NCBI RefSeq assembly: GCF_001735805.1
Contig: NZ_CP017248.1
Location: 8,742,001 to 8,806,000, forward strand
Reading direction: 5' to 3'
Source of the DNA: Streptomyces fodineus
Lineage (GTDB): Bacteria > Actinomycetota > Actinomycetes > Streptomycetales > Streptomycetaceae
DNA: 64,000 nucleotides
The first letter of the stretch is position 1; every line of letters begins with the position of its first letter. The notes below the pieces were generated by a model. It had not been told where the DNA came from and did not search any database. It saw nothing but the letters and a program-made list of their open reading frames with translations. The translations under genes and the position numbers were made by a program. Positions 8,102 through 15,925 of this stretch are shown one piece after another.

Positions 8102-9301
8102 ATGAGGGAAGCAGTCATCGTTTCGACGGCACGGACGCCGATCGGAAAGGCCTACCGCGGCGCGTTCAACGACACCCAGGCGCAGGAACTTGCCGCCCAC
8201 GCCCTTTCCCACGCGGTGCAGCGCGCCGGGCTCGAAGGGGACGAGGTCGAGGATGTGATCTTGGGCTGCGCCGTGCAGCAGGGGTCTACCGGTTTCAATG
8301 TCGCGCGTCAGGCCGCTCTCCGTGCCGGACTTCCGGACACCGTGCCGGGGATGACGCTCGACCGGCAGTGCTCGTCGGGCCTGATGGCCATTGCGACGGC
8401 CGCCAAGCAGATTGTCGCGGACGGGATGCGGGTCGCCGTCGGCGGCGGGGTCGAGTCGATCTCCCTGGTGCAGAACGACCACATGAACACCCACCGCATG
8501 GCGGATCCCTGGCTGGTCGAGCACAAGCCGGCCATCTACATGCCGATGCTGCAGACGGCGGAGATCGTCGCCGAACGCTACGGCGTGAGCAGGGAACGCC
8601 AGGACGAGTTCGCGCTGGTGTCGCAGCGACGCACCGCGGCGGCGCAGGAGGCCGGCCGGTTCGACCGGGAGATCGTCGCGGTCGACAGCGTCAAGAAGGT
8701 GCTCGACAAGCAGTCCGGGGAGGTGCGGGACGAGGAGGTCACCCTGACCCGGGACGAGGGCAACCGCGCGTCGACGACGCTCGAAGGCCTGGCCGGGTTG
8801 GCGCCGGTGCTGCCCGACGGTCAGGTGAGCGCGCGCTCCAGCGTGACGGCGGGCAACTCCTCGCAGCTGTCGGACGGGGCTTCGGTGTCGGTGCTGATGG
8901 AGTCGGGGGAGGCCGAGCGCCGCGGACTGCAACCCCTGGGCGTCTACCGGGGTATGGCAGTCGCGGGGTGCGGGCCGGACGAGATGGGTATCGGTCCGGT
9001 GTTCGCCATCCCGAAACTGCTGAAGCAGCACAACCTCGCCGTCGATGACATCGGCCTGTGGGAACTCAACGAGGCGTTCGCTTCCCAGGCGCTGTACTGC
9101 CGCGACGAACTGCACATCGACCCCGAGCGGTTCAACGTCGACGGCGGCGCGATCTCGGTCGGTCATCCGTACGGCATGACCGGAGCCCGTCTGGTGGGGC
9201 ATGCCCTCATCGAGGGCAGGCGCCGAGGGGTCCGGTACGTGGTGATCTCGATGTGCGTCGGCGGCGGAATGGGCGCGGCCGGACTGTTCGAGGTCGCCTG
9301 A
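8102..9301 (+). CDS. Thiolase (acetyl-CoA C-acyltransferase)
   Basis: 399 residues from ATG 8102 with a GGAAAGAG-type RBS upstream, the usual length for the family. It carries the full thiolase signature: nucleophile Cys90 in DRQCSSGL, the NEAFA motif, His355 in GHPYGMTG and the second catalytic cysteine, Cys385, in CVGGGMG. It should cleave 3-ketoacyl-CoA with CoA (degradative direction) or condense acyl-CoAs. It lies in a block with acyl-CoA dehydrogenase, SDR and MDR reductase genes, which supports a role in beta-oxidation-like breakdown of a lipid or cyclic substrate. It is probably co-transcribed with the HAD gene 50 bp downstream. Confidence 0.93.
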   Translation: MREAVIVSTARTPIGKAYRGAFNDTQAQELAAHALSHAVQRAGLEGDEVEDVILGCAVQQGSTGFNVARQAALRAGLPDTVPGMTLDRQCSSGLMAIATAAKQIVADGMRVAVGGGVESISLVQNDHMNTHRMADPWLVEHKPAIYMPMLQTAEIVAERYGVSRERQDEFALVSQRRTAAAQEAGRFDREIVAVDSVKKVLDKQSGEVRDEEVTLTRDEGNRASTTLEGLAGLAPVLPDGQVSARSSVTAGNSSQLSDGASVSVLMESGEAERRGLQPLGVYRGMAVAGCGPDEMGIGPVFAIPKLLKQHNLAVDDIGLWELNEAFASQALYCRDELHIDPERFNVDGGAISVGHPYGMTGARLVGHALIEGRRRGVRYVVISMCVGGGMGAAGLFEVA

Positions 9302-9351
9302 ACTCCGCGTCCCCGCCGACGCAAGCCACCTACGAGAGAGGTACACCTGCC

Positions 9352-9989
9352 GTGTCGAACGTGCCGGAAAAGCCCCGAACCGCGGTCCTGGTGGACTTCG
9401 GCGGGGTCATCACGTCCTCTGTGCTGCGGGCCTTCACCGACTTCGGCGCCTCGCTGGGCGGGGACCCGCGTCTGCCGCTGGACCTTCTCGGCAGGGACCA
9501 GCCATCACGCACCCTCCTGGCCGACCACGAGTGCGGCCGTATCAGCACAGAAGCCTTCGAGCGAGGATTCGCCGAACGTCTCCGCGTCCACGGCGCGGAC
9601 GTACCGGCCGAGGGTCTCACGGCCCGGATGCAGGCGGGATTGTCGATCGACCAGGACATGCTCGCGCTGCTCGGTGATCTTCGGGCTGCCGGCCGCCCGG
9701 TTGCGCTGGTATCCAACTCGTTCGGTACCGGAACCTATGACGGCGTTGACCTTGCCGCTGTTGCCGATACGGTCGTCATCTCCGCCGACGTCGGGATCCG
9801 CAAGCCCTCCCGGCGGATTTACGCGATGGCCTGTGAACGCCTCGGTGTCGATCCCGGAGAGGCAGTCATGATCGACGATCTGCAGCAGAACCTCGACGGA
9901 GCGGCCCGGATCGGAATCGGGGCGTATTGCACACCAGTGCCGCCGACACCCGCCGACAACTTGCCGAACGCTTCGGGATCACCGCCTGA
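9352..9989 (+). pseudogene. HAD-family hydrolase gene with a frameshift near its 3' end
   Basis: Starts at GTG 9352 behind GAGAGAGG. HAD motif I is at VLVDFGGVI (Asp as nucleophile), motif II at VALVSNSFG, the lysine region at GIRKPSRRIY and motif IV at VMIDDLQQNLDGAARIGI. After GGGG at 9919-9922 the frame runs on into nonsense that overlaps the TetR gene. The next frame instead gives VLHTSAADTRRQLAERFGITA and a stop at 9987-9989, exactly the expected end of this HAD subfamily (phosphoglycolate-phosphatase/epoxide-hydrolase-N-like, about 210 residues). So one base is missing in or near the G run: a real mutation or a sequencing error. If repaired, the product would be a cytoplasmic phosphatase-like enzyme. 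It follows the thiolase gene. Confidence 0.8.
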
Positions 9990-10042
9990 ACCTGCCTTTC
10001 AGAAATCCGACCACGGTGCCCGATTCAAGTACAGTTCCCGGG

Positions 10043-10735
10043 ATGAACAGCACGTCGCCCGAGGAGACCGACGGCGAGAAGGCACCGCCCATGGCGCCCC
10101 TCTCGCACCTGCGCGAGCCGCCCACGACGAAACGCGGAGCGCGGACACGGGCCGCTCTGGTGAAGGCCGCGCGCACGGTGTTCGAAAGGGACGGCTATCT
10201 CGACACCCGCCTGACCGACATCACCAAAGAGGCCCAGTGCGCGGCGGGATCCTTTTACACCTACTTCGCCAACAAGGAAGAGATCCTGGCCGCCGTCCTC
10301 CTGGAGGCGCAGGAGGACATGATGCACCCCGGTATGGGCCGGGTGCAGGGCACTGACGATCCCCGTGCGGTGCTCGAGGCGAGCAATCGCGCGTATCTCG
10401 AGGCATACAGACGGAATGCCAAACTGATGGCACTGCTCGAGCAGGTCGCTCAAGTGGAGCCCGAATTCCGTGAGTTCCGGAGCCGGCGCGCCGACGCCTT
10501 CATCCGTCGCAACGCCCGCGGCATCGCCGACCTGCAGGCGCGGGGTGTCGCCGACCGGGAGGTCGATCCGATGATGGCCTCCCGTGCGCTGTCGGGCATG
10601 GTCAGTGTCATGGCCTACAACGCCTTCGTGCTCGCCGAACGGCAGGAGCAGGGCCCGGCGGTGGACTTCGAGGAGCTCGTGTCCACGGTCACCCGGCTCT
10701 GGGCGAACGCCCTGCGGCTCCCCGGCCACCGCTGA
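10043..10735 (+). CDS. TetR-family transcriptional regulator
   Basis: 230 residues from ATG 10043; a GTG at 10016 in frame is possible. The N-terminal DNA-binding domain is clear: TRAALVKAARTVFERDG, then LTDITKEAQCAAGSFYTYFANKEEIL, the helix-turn-helix with the YTYFANKEE signature. The rest is the helical ligand/dimer domain. A ligand such as an acyl-CoA or an aromatic is plausible from the neighbouring genes but not visible in the sequence. The TACCGAC-TG-GTCGGTA operators at 7810, 13171 and 13297 are its most likely targets, placing the hydrolase, the transporter and the MDR/SDR operons in one regulon. No copy of that operator is obvious at its own promoter. Confidence 0.9.
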   Translation: MNSTSPEETDGEKAPPMAPLSHLREPPTTKRGARTRAALVKAARTVFERDGYLDTRLTDITKEAQCAAGSFYTYFANKEEILAAVLLEAQEDMMHPGMGRVQGTDDPRAVLEASNRAYLEAYRRNAKLMALLEQVAQVEPEFREFRSRRADAFIRRNARGIADLQARGVADREVDPMMASRALSGMVSVMAYNAFVLAERQEQGPAVDFEELVSTVTRLWANALRLPGHR

Positions 10736-10737
10736 CT

Positions 10738-10832
10738 CCGGGCAGCGGCTGGCCGACCACAGTGACCAGGCGGGTGTCGGCGTCGATGACCACCTGGTGA
10801 GGGGTGGAGCAGCGGGTGTAAGTGCCGGCAGA
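10738..10832 (-). pseudogene. IS5-type transposase remnant (about 30 codons)
   Basis: The reverse strand encodes HQVVIDADTRLVTVVGQPLP, a piece from the DDE-transposase core common in Streptomyces IS5-family elements, with no start, stop or catalytic triad. It directly follows the TetR stop codon. Confidence 0.55.
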
Positions 10833-10849
10833 CCACCGGCATCACCGGC

Positions 10850-10912
10850 AGGACCACGGTCGGAGAGCAGGAAGGTGACCGCCTCGGCCACTTCCCGGGC
10901 GGTGCCCTGGCG
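10850..10912 (-). pseudogene. SDR C-terminal remnant
   Basis: Reverse-strand fragment GTAREVAEAVTFLLSDR, the helix typical of the C-terminal third of short-chain dehydrogenases, followed by unrelated sequence. It abuts the transposase remnant, so an SDR gene was probably deleted by IS activity here. Nothing else is recognised between 10736 and 10997. Confidence 0.5.
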
Positions 10913-10997
10913 CCCACGAGACCCGGCTCGCACCGGGTTTCGACAGGGGACCCGTGGCCTTCGCCAAGGTGTGCGCAGCACCCCACCGGCCTGACCG

Positions 10998-12614
10998 TCA
11001 TTCGGCTGCGGCGAGCAGCCGCGCCTCGCTCTCCTCGTACAGCCGCCGGTTCTCGTGGCTGTCGGCGGGGCGGCGCCGATGGTCCAGACGGCTGCCCAGC
11101 CACCCCGCCAGGTAGCCGAACGGGATGGAGACCAGCCCGGTGGACTGCATGGGGAACAGGTCGAAGTGGGCGTTCGGGAAGACGGCGGACGGTGTGCCCG
11201 AGACGGCCTTGGAGAAGACCATGAGCAGCAGCGCGCAGGCCGCGCCACCGTAGAGGGTGGCCAGCAGGCCGGTGCGCGTGAAGCCTCGCCAGAACAGGGA
11301 GTAGGTGAGCGCGGGCGCGACCGCTGATGCCCCCATGCAGATGGCCAGAGTGGTCAGTACGCCGACGTTCCAGTTCTGCACCAGGGTGGAGAGCCCGATG
11401 GCGACGACTCCCACGGCCACGCTCGTCCACGCCGCCACCGTCATCTCCGTACGCGGCTCGGCGCGTCCCCGCCGCGCCGCATGGGCGAACAGGTCGTGGG
11501 CAAGCGACGAGGCCGCGGCCAGGGTCATCCCCGCGACCGACGAGAGCAGGGTGATGAACACCATGCCCGCCACGGCCGAGTAGAGAATCGTGGACCCTGC
11601 CGAGGCGGGGGCTCCGCCGAGCGCCTGCGAGAGCATGAGCACCGACGTTCTGCCCTGCGGGTCGGCCGCGGTGATGTACCGCGAGCCCACCAGCGCCGCC
11701 GACCCCGTACCCATGATGATCACGAGCAGACAGAACGTGGTGACCGTGCTCACCGCCCACGACATGGAGCGACGCACGGCCGGGACGTCCTGCGCGGAGT
11801 ACAGACGCATCGTGATGTGCGGCAGGCAGGCCACGCCGAGAACCACGGTGATCTGGAGACCGACGAAGTCCAGCCGGTCGACGGCCGAGGTGCCCAGCTG
11901 AAGGCCCTGCCGCAGATAGGCGGGGCCCGCGCCGCTGCCGTGCTGGGCCGCCCTGAGGACGTCGCCGGGGTTCCAGTCGAAGCGCCTGAGCACGAGAGCG
12001 GCGACGACGACGCTGGTGGCGAGCAGGAGCACGATCTTGATCATCTGGATGAGTGCGGTGCCTCTCATGCCGCCGAGCGCCGCATAAATGATCATCAGGC
12101 TGCCGACGATGACGATGCACGCCGTCCTGGCGCCCGCCAGGTGCGGGATGTTCAGGATGAAGGTGAGCAGCGACCCCGCCCCGGAGAGCTGGACGACCAG
12201 GAAGGGCAGGGTCGCCGAAAGTGTCACCACACAGGCGGCGACACGCACGGCCCGTCCGGGCATGTTGCGGGCCAGGACGTCGCCCATGGTGAACCGGCCG
12301 GCGTTGCGCAGGGGTTCGGCCAGCAGGAACATCATCAGCACCAGGGACAGGGCGGTGCTGACCGCCAGGACGTACCCGTCGTATCCGGCGAGCGCGATGA
12401 TGCCGGTGGTACTCAGCACGGTGGCCGCGGAGATGTAGTCGCCCGCGATCGCCAGGCCGTTCTTCAGCGGGGTGAGCGAGCGGTAGCCGGTGTAGAAGTT
12501 CGTCAGGTCGTCGCGGTCGGGTCCCGCCATCACACACATCAGCAGCGTGACGGTGACCAGTGCGGTGAACAGGACCAGGACGGTGGTCTGTGTCCCGGCG
12601 CCGAAGTCGTTCAT
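10998..12614 (-). CDS. Sodium:solute symporter (SSS family), acetate-permease-like
   Basis: 538 residues from ATG 12614 with GGGGGAG upstream. The start codon overlaps the DUF485 stop by 4 bp (ATGA), so the two are translationally coupled. About 13 hydrophobic helices are visible. SSS signatures include AGDYISAATVLSTTGIIALAG near the N terminus and GGMRGTALIQMIKIVLLL. The pair DUF485 plus SSS is the standard arrangement of ActP-type acetate/monocarboxylate permeases. The likely substrate is a short organic acid taken up with Na+ across the cytoplasmic membrane; given the neighbours, it may be the compound degraded by this block. It is preceded by a copy of the TetR-type operator at 13171-13186. 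Confidence 0.88.
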   Translation of the reverse strand: MNDFGAGTQTTVLVLFTALVTVTLLMCVMAGPDRDDLTNFYTGYRSLTPLKNGLAIAGDYISAATVLSTTGIIALAGYDGYVLAVSTALSLVLMMFLLAEPLRNAGRFTMGDVLARNMPGRAVRVAACVVTLSATLPFLVVQLSGAGSLLTFILNIPHLAGARTACIVIVGSLMIIYAALGGMRGTALIQMIKIVLLLATSVVVAALVLRRFDWNPGDVLRAAQHGSGAGPAYLRQGLQLGTSAVDRLDFVGLQITVVLGVACLPHITMRLYSAQDVPAVRRSMSWAVSTVTTFCLLVIIMGTGSAALVGSRYITAADPQGRTSVLMLSQALGGAPASAGSTILYSAVAGMVFITLLSSVAGMTLAAASSLAHDLFAHAARRGRAEPRTEMTVAAWTSVAVGVVAIGLSTLVQNWNVGVLTTLAICMGASAVAPALTYSLFWRGFTRTGLLATLYGGAACALLLMVFSKAVSGTPSAVFPNAHFDLFPMQSTGLVSIPFGYLAGWLGSRLDHRRRPADSHENRRLYEESEARLLAAAE

Positions 12615-13102
12615 CTCGCCGCTCCCCCGTGCCCGCCGGCGGGGACCGCCTGCTCCCTGACGGCCCGGGCCAACGGATCCACCGAGCGCTGTGCACTGCG
12701 TCCGTACCAGAAGACCGCCGCGAAGGTGACGACGAGCTGGAGCACCCCCAGGGCCATTCCCAGGCTCAGCTCTCCGGCGATCCTGGCCCCCATCAGGGCG
12801 GGTGCGTAACAGGACAGCACGACGTACACCACGAACGAGCCGAGCGCGGTGAGCGTGGCGATCCGGCGGAGCAGGCGGTAGGCCGAGCGCAGGGCGGCGA
12901 GATCGGCACCGCGCCGATGAGTCTCGTACGCGTACGGCTCGTTCCAAGAGGCTTGCCCGTACGACGCGTACGGCTCGTTCCATGGGGCTTGCCGGTACGG
13001 CGCGTACTGCGGGGTGTGGTGTGCGTACGAGCCTGGCTCGCCGTGGGGCGGTGGCCATCCCGTATCTGATGGCGGGTACCTGTTCTCGTCGGCGAACGTC
13101 AT
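12611..13102 (-). CDS. DUF485 membrane protein, partner of the SSS transporter
   Basis: 163 residues from ATG 13102. The N-terminal 70 residues are Pro/Tyr-rich and cytoplasmic, with a duplicated block (APWNEPYASYG / ASWNEPYAYE). The C-terminal half is the DUF485 domain: a basic helix LRSAYRLLRRIATLTA, then two TM helices (FVVYVVLSCYAPALMG and LGVLQLVVTFAAVFWYG). DUF485 proteins accompany acetate permeases and are thought to assist the transporter. The tyrosine-rich extension is longer than in E. coli YjcH. The gene overlaps the transporter start by 4 bp. Confidence 0.85.
   Translation of the reverse strand: MTFADENRYPPSDTGWPPPHGEPGSYAHHTPQYAPYRQAPWNEPYASYGQASWNEPYAYETHRRGADLAALRSAYRLLRRIATLTALGSFVVYVVLSCYAPALMGARIAGELSLGMALGVLQLVVTFAAVFWYGRSAQRSVDPLARAVREQAVPAGGHGGAAR
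12931..13002. repeat. Two tandem 36-bp copies inside the DUF485 gene
   Basis: 12931-12966 and 12967-13002 match at nearly every base and encode the repeated tyrosine-rich 12-residue block. The period is a multiple of three, so copy-number change would keep the frame. Confidence 0.8.
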
Positions 13103-13170
13103 CGCGTGGCCTTCCGCTACGGCTCGGATCGGTGGAGGGGACTGTGGGAGGATGGCGTGGCGGCGCACGA

Positions 13171-13186
13171 TACCGACTGGTTGGAA
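13171..13186. promoter_or_regulatory. TetR-type operator, copy 2 (degenerate)
   Basis: TACCGAC-TG-GTTGGAA matches the 16-bp site at 7810-7825 except for two bases in the right arm. It lies 69 bp upstream of the DUF485 start, in its promoter region. Confidence 0.5.
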
Positions 13187-13296
13187 TGCCGGTAAGTCCA
13201 CTGCGGGTCACGTTTCGGGGTCGGTACGGCCGTCGGGCGGCCCGCCCTCGGCCGACCCGGGCAGCCGGCGTGTGGCGAACCTCACACGGGCCTGCA

Positions 13297-13312
13297 TACC
13301 TACTGGTCGGTA
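13297..13312. promoter_or_regulatory. TetR-type operator, copy 3
   Basis: TACCTAC-TG-GTCGGTA, one mismatch from the perfect site at 7810-7825, 35 bp upstream of the MDR reductase start. Copies 2 and 3 face the two divergent operons in this 244-bp intergenic region. Confidence 0.6.
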
Positions 13313-13346
13313 CGCTGCGGTGAAGCCGTGAACGACAGGAGGCGTG

Positions 13347-14354
13347 ATGTCCGCGACCAACCGCCAGATCCGTCTGGCAGCCCGCCCCGTGGGCGAGGTC
13401 AAACCCGATGACTGGCAGCATGGTTCAGTGCCCGTCGACGAGCCGGGCCCGGGCCGGTTCGCGGGCCGGACGCTCGTCATCTCCCTCGACCCGGCGATGC
13501 GGGGCTGGCTGGACGACCGTCCCTCCTACCTGCCGCCGGTGGGCATCGGCGAGGTGATGCGCGCCGGATCGGTCATCGAGGTCACCGCGTCCAACCACCC
13601 CGACTTCCGACCCGGGGATCACGTGGTCGGCGTGTTCGGCGTCCAGGAGTACGTGGTCTCCGACGGCCGGGGCGCCATGAAGATCGACACCTCCCTCGCC
13701 CCGCCCTCGACGTATCTCGGCGCGCTGGGCATGCCCGGCATGACCGCCTACTTCGGCCTGCTGGACGTCGGGGCGCTGAAGGACGGCGAGACCGTCGTGG
13801 TGTCGGGGGCGGCCGGGGCGGTCGGCAGCATCGCCGGTCAGATCGCGAAGGCCAAGGGCTGCCGGGTCGTGGGCATTGCCGGAGGGCCGCAGAAGTGCGC
13901 GCTGCTCACCGACGAACTGGGCTTCGACGCGGCGATCGACTACCGCGCCGAAGACGTCAGGAAGGCGCTGCGCCGGCAGGCCCCGGACGGCATCGACGTC
14001 TACTTCGACAACGTCGGAGGGGACATACTCGACGCGGCCCTGACCCGGCTGGCGATGCACGCGCGCGTCGTGGTCTGCGGCGCGATCAGTCAGTACAACA
14101 ACACCACGCCGGTCAAGGGCCCCTCCAACTACCTCTCGCTGCTGGTGCGCCGTGCCCGCATGGAGGGCTTCGTCGTCTTCGACTATGCCGAGCGCTACGC
14201 GCAGGCCGCACAGGACATCTCCGCCTGGATCGGCGCAGGCCGCATCAAGGTCAAGGAACACGTGGTGCGGGGGAGCGTGGACGACTTCCCCGAGACGTTG
14301 CGGATGCTCTTCCGCGGGGAGAACGTCGGCAAGCTCGTCCTGGAGCTGGCATGA
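13347..14354 (+). CDS. NADP-dependent MDR oxidoreductase (alkenal/one reductase type)
   Basis: 335 residues from ATG 13347, preceded by a strong AGGAGG. It belongs to the zinc-independent branch of the medium-chain reductases: RLAARPVGEVKPDD at the N terminus, LDPAMRGWLDDRPSY, the cofactor-binding VSGAAGAVGSIAGQIAK near residues 150-170, and FDNVGGDILDAAL. These are hallmarks of prostaglandin-reductase/curcumin-reductase/NADP alkenal reductases, which reduce the C=C of alpha,beta-unsaturated ketones with NADPH. It is co-transcribed with the SDR gene through an ATGA overlap, under operator copy 3. The pair likely acts in sequence on an enone/alcohol. Confidence 0.9.
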   Translation: MSATNRQIRLAARPVGEVKPDDWQHGSVPVDEPGPGRFAGRTLVISLDPAMRGWLDDRPSYLPPVGIGEVMRAGSVIEVTASNHPDFRPGDHVVGVFGVQEYVVSDGRGAMKIDTSLAPPSTYLGALGMPGMTAYFGLLDVGALKDGETVVVSGAAGAVGSIAGQIAKAKGCRVVGIAGGPQKCALLTDELGFDAAIDYRAEDVRKALRRQAPDGIDVYFDNVGGDILDAALTRLAMHARVVVCGAISQYNNTTPVKGPSNYLSLLVRRARMEGFVVFDYAERYAQAAQDISAWIGAGRIKVKEHVVRGSVDDFPETLRMLFRGENVGKLVLELA

Positions 14355-15151
14355 CGGCCCTCGAGAGCGACGCCGTCGCCCGGCCACGGACGGGCGGCGG
14401 CGCACTCGAGGGCAAGGTGGCCATCGTCACCGGCGGTGCCGGCGGTCTGGGCCGGGCCATGGCTCTGACGCTGGCGAAGGCGGGGGCACGCGTGGTCGTC
14501 GCGGACCTCGACGCGCGGGGTGGCCGTGAGGTGGCCGACCTGGTCGGCGGACACTTCCGCAGCTGTGACGTCTCCGTCCCCGACGCCAACCGGGAGCTGG
14601 TGGACTTCGCCCAGGAACACTACGGCGGGGTTGACATCGCGCTGCTCAACGCCGGGATGGCGACCGGATGCGGACTCGGCGGGGACTTCGACCTGGCGCG
14701 CTACCGCCGCGCGATGGGAGCCAACCTCGACGGCGTGGTCTTCGGCACCCATGCGGTGCTGCCGGCACTGCGGGCCCGCGGGGGAGGGGCGATTGTGGCG
14801 ACCGCGTCCCTGGCGGGCCTCGCGGCCGTACCGCTGGATCCCCTTTACGCGGCCAACAAGCATGCGGTCGTGGGGCTTGCCCGCTCCCTGGGGCCGGCTC
14901 TCGCACCGGAGAACGTGCGCTTCAACGCCGTGTGTCCCGGGTTCGCCGAGTCGCGGATCATCGATCCGCTGCGCGACATGCTCGTCGAGCAGAGACTGCC
15001 GATCATCCCGGCCCAGACCGTCGCGGACACGGTGCTGCGGATCGTCACCGGCGACGGCACCGGGGAGTGCTGGTTCATCCAGGCCGGCCGTGATCCTGAG
15101 CCGTTCCGTTTCCGTACCGTCCCCGGTCCGGGCAAGCCCGCCAACGCCTGA
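14351..15151 (+). CDS. SDR-family NAD(P)-dependent oxidoreductase
   Basis: 266 residues from ATG 14351, overlapping the previous stop by 4 bp. Classical SDR: cofactor motif TGGAGGLGRAM near residue 30, an LNAG variant of the NNAG motif, catalytic Ser in VATASLAG, and YAANK as the YxxxK motif. The conserved PG motif is in FNAVCPGFAESRI. It should interconvert a hydroxyl and a ketone. Placement directly after an enone reductase and near a thiolase and acyl-CoA dehydrogenase suggests a role in degradation of a lipid- or terpenoid-like substrate, an inference from context. Confidence 0.9.
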   Translation: MTALESDAVARPRTGGGALEGKVAIVTGGAGGLGRAMALTLAKAGARVVVADLDARGGREVADLVGGHFRSCDVSVPDANRELVDFAQEHYGGVDIALLNAGMATGCGLGGDFDLARYRRAMGANLDGVVFGTHAVLPALRARGGGAIVATASLAGLAAVPLDPLYAANKHAVVGLARSLGPALAPENVRFNAVCPGFAESRIIDPLRDMLVEQRLPIIPAQTVADTVLRIVTGDGTGECWFIQAGRDPEPFRFRTVPGPGKPANA

Positions 15152-15220
15152 GAACGCGAGGGCCCCAGCGGTCAAGCGCCCGGGCGGGGCTCGCGGCAAG
15201 CAGGGAGGCGAGTGCGGGCT

Positions 15221-15244
15221 TGCTATGCAATGAGTTGCATAGCA
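15221..15244. promoter_or_regulatory. 24-bp palindrome, probable PadR autoregulatory operator
   Basis: Perfect 10-bp arms TGCTATGCAA (15221-15230) and TTGCATAGCA (15235-15244) around a 4-bp centre, ending 11 bp before the PadR start codon. Binding here would block its own transcription or translation start. Confidence 0.7.
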
Positions 15245-15255
15245 GGATCGGGGTC

Positions 15256-15828
15256 ATGGCGCTCGAACACGCGATCCTGGTGTCGCTCTTGGAGAAGCCG
15301 GGGTCCGGCTATGAGCTCGCCCGGCGATTCGATCGGTCCATCGGCTACTTCTGGACCGCGACCCACCAACAGATCTACCGCGTGCTCAAGCGCATGGAGG
15401 ACGACGGCTGGGTCGACGCCCGGGACGTCCCCCAGTACGGCCGGCCGGACAAGAAGGAGTACTCCGTCGCCGATCTCGGCCGGGCCGCGCTGTCGTCCTG
15501 GTTGCACGATCCGATCGAGCCGGAGAGTGTCCGCCACGACCTGGCCGTGAAGATCCGGGGCGCCGCCTTCGACGACCCGGCCGGCCTGATCCGCGAGGTG
15601 GAGCGGCACCGGCAGGCGCACCGGGACCGGCTGGCGCACTATCTGGCAGGAGAGGCGCGGGACTTCACGGCGCCCGAGGCGGACGTGGCCGGTCCGCAGG
15701 CACCGCCCGACGCGGAACGGGAGCTCCAGCACGTCGTACTGCGCGGCGGCATCGCGTACGAGCGGATGATGATCGACTGGCTGGACGACGTCCTTGCCAC
15801 GCTGGCCCGGTTCGGTCCGGGCAGCTGA
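15256..15828 (+). CDS. PadR-family transcriptional regulator
   Basis: 190 residues from ATG 15256. The N-terminal winged helix is typical of PadR: ALEHAILVSLLEKPGSGYEL, then WTATHQQIYRVLKRMEDDGW and a wing with GRPDKKEYSV. The C-terminal domain is the helical Vir_act_alpha_C type (VERHRQAHRDRLAHYLAGEA). PadR proteins repress detoxification or catabolic genes and respond to small aromatic acids or drugs. The 24-bp palindrome directly ahead of the gene indicates autoregulation. It probably also controls the acyl-CoA dehydrogenase gene 97 bp downstream through readthrough. Confidence 0.92.
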   Translation: MALEHAILVSLLEKPGSGYELARRFDRSIGYFWTATHQQIYRVLKRMEDDGWVDARDVPQYGRPDKKEYSVADLGRAALSSWLHDPIEPESVRHDLAVKIRGAAFDDPAGLIREVERHRQAHRDRLAHYLAGEARDFTAPEADVAGPQAPPDAERELQHVVLRGGIAYERMMIDWLDDVLATLARFGPGS

Positions 15829-15925
15829 GCGCCGCCGCACCCTCCGCAGGTCCTCCCGATCGTGCCGGCGCAGCCGTCGGACCTCCCGACTCCCACCCGT
15901 CCACCAGCCGAAAGGCGTTTTCACC

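Noticed and set aside
12615-13421. Long N-terminal extension of the SSS transporter frame up to 13421
   Set aside because: It overlaps the DUF485 gene in another frame; the ATG at 12614 with an RBS and ATGA coupling is far more likely.
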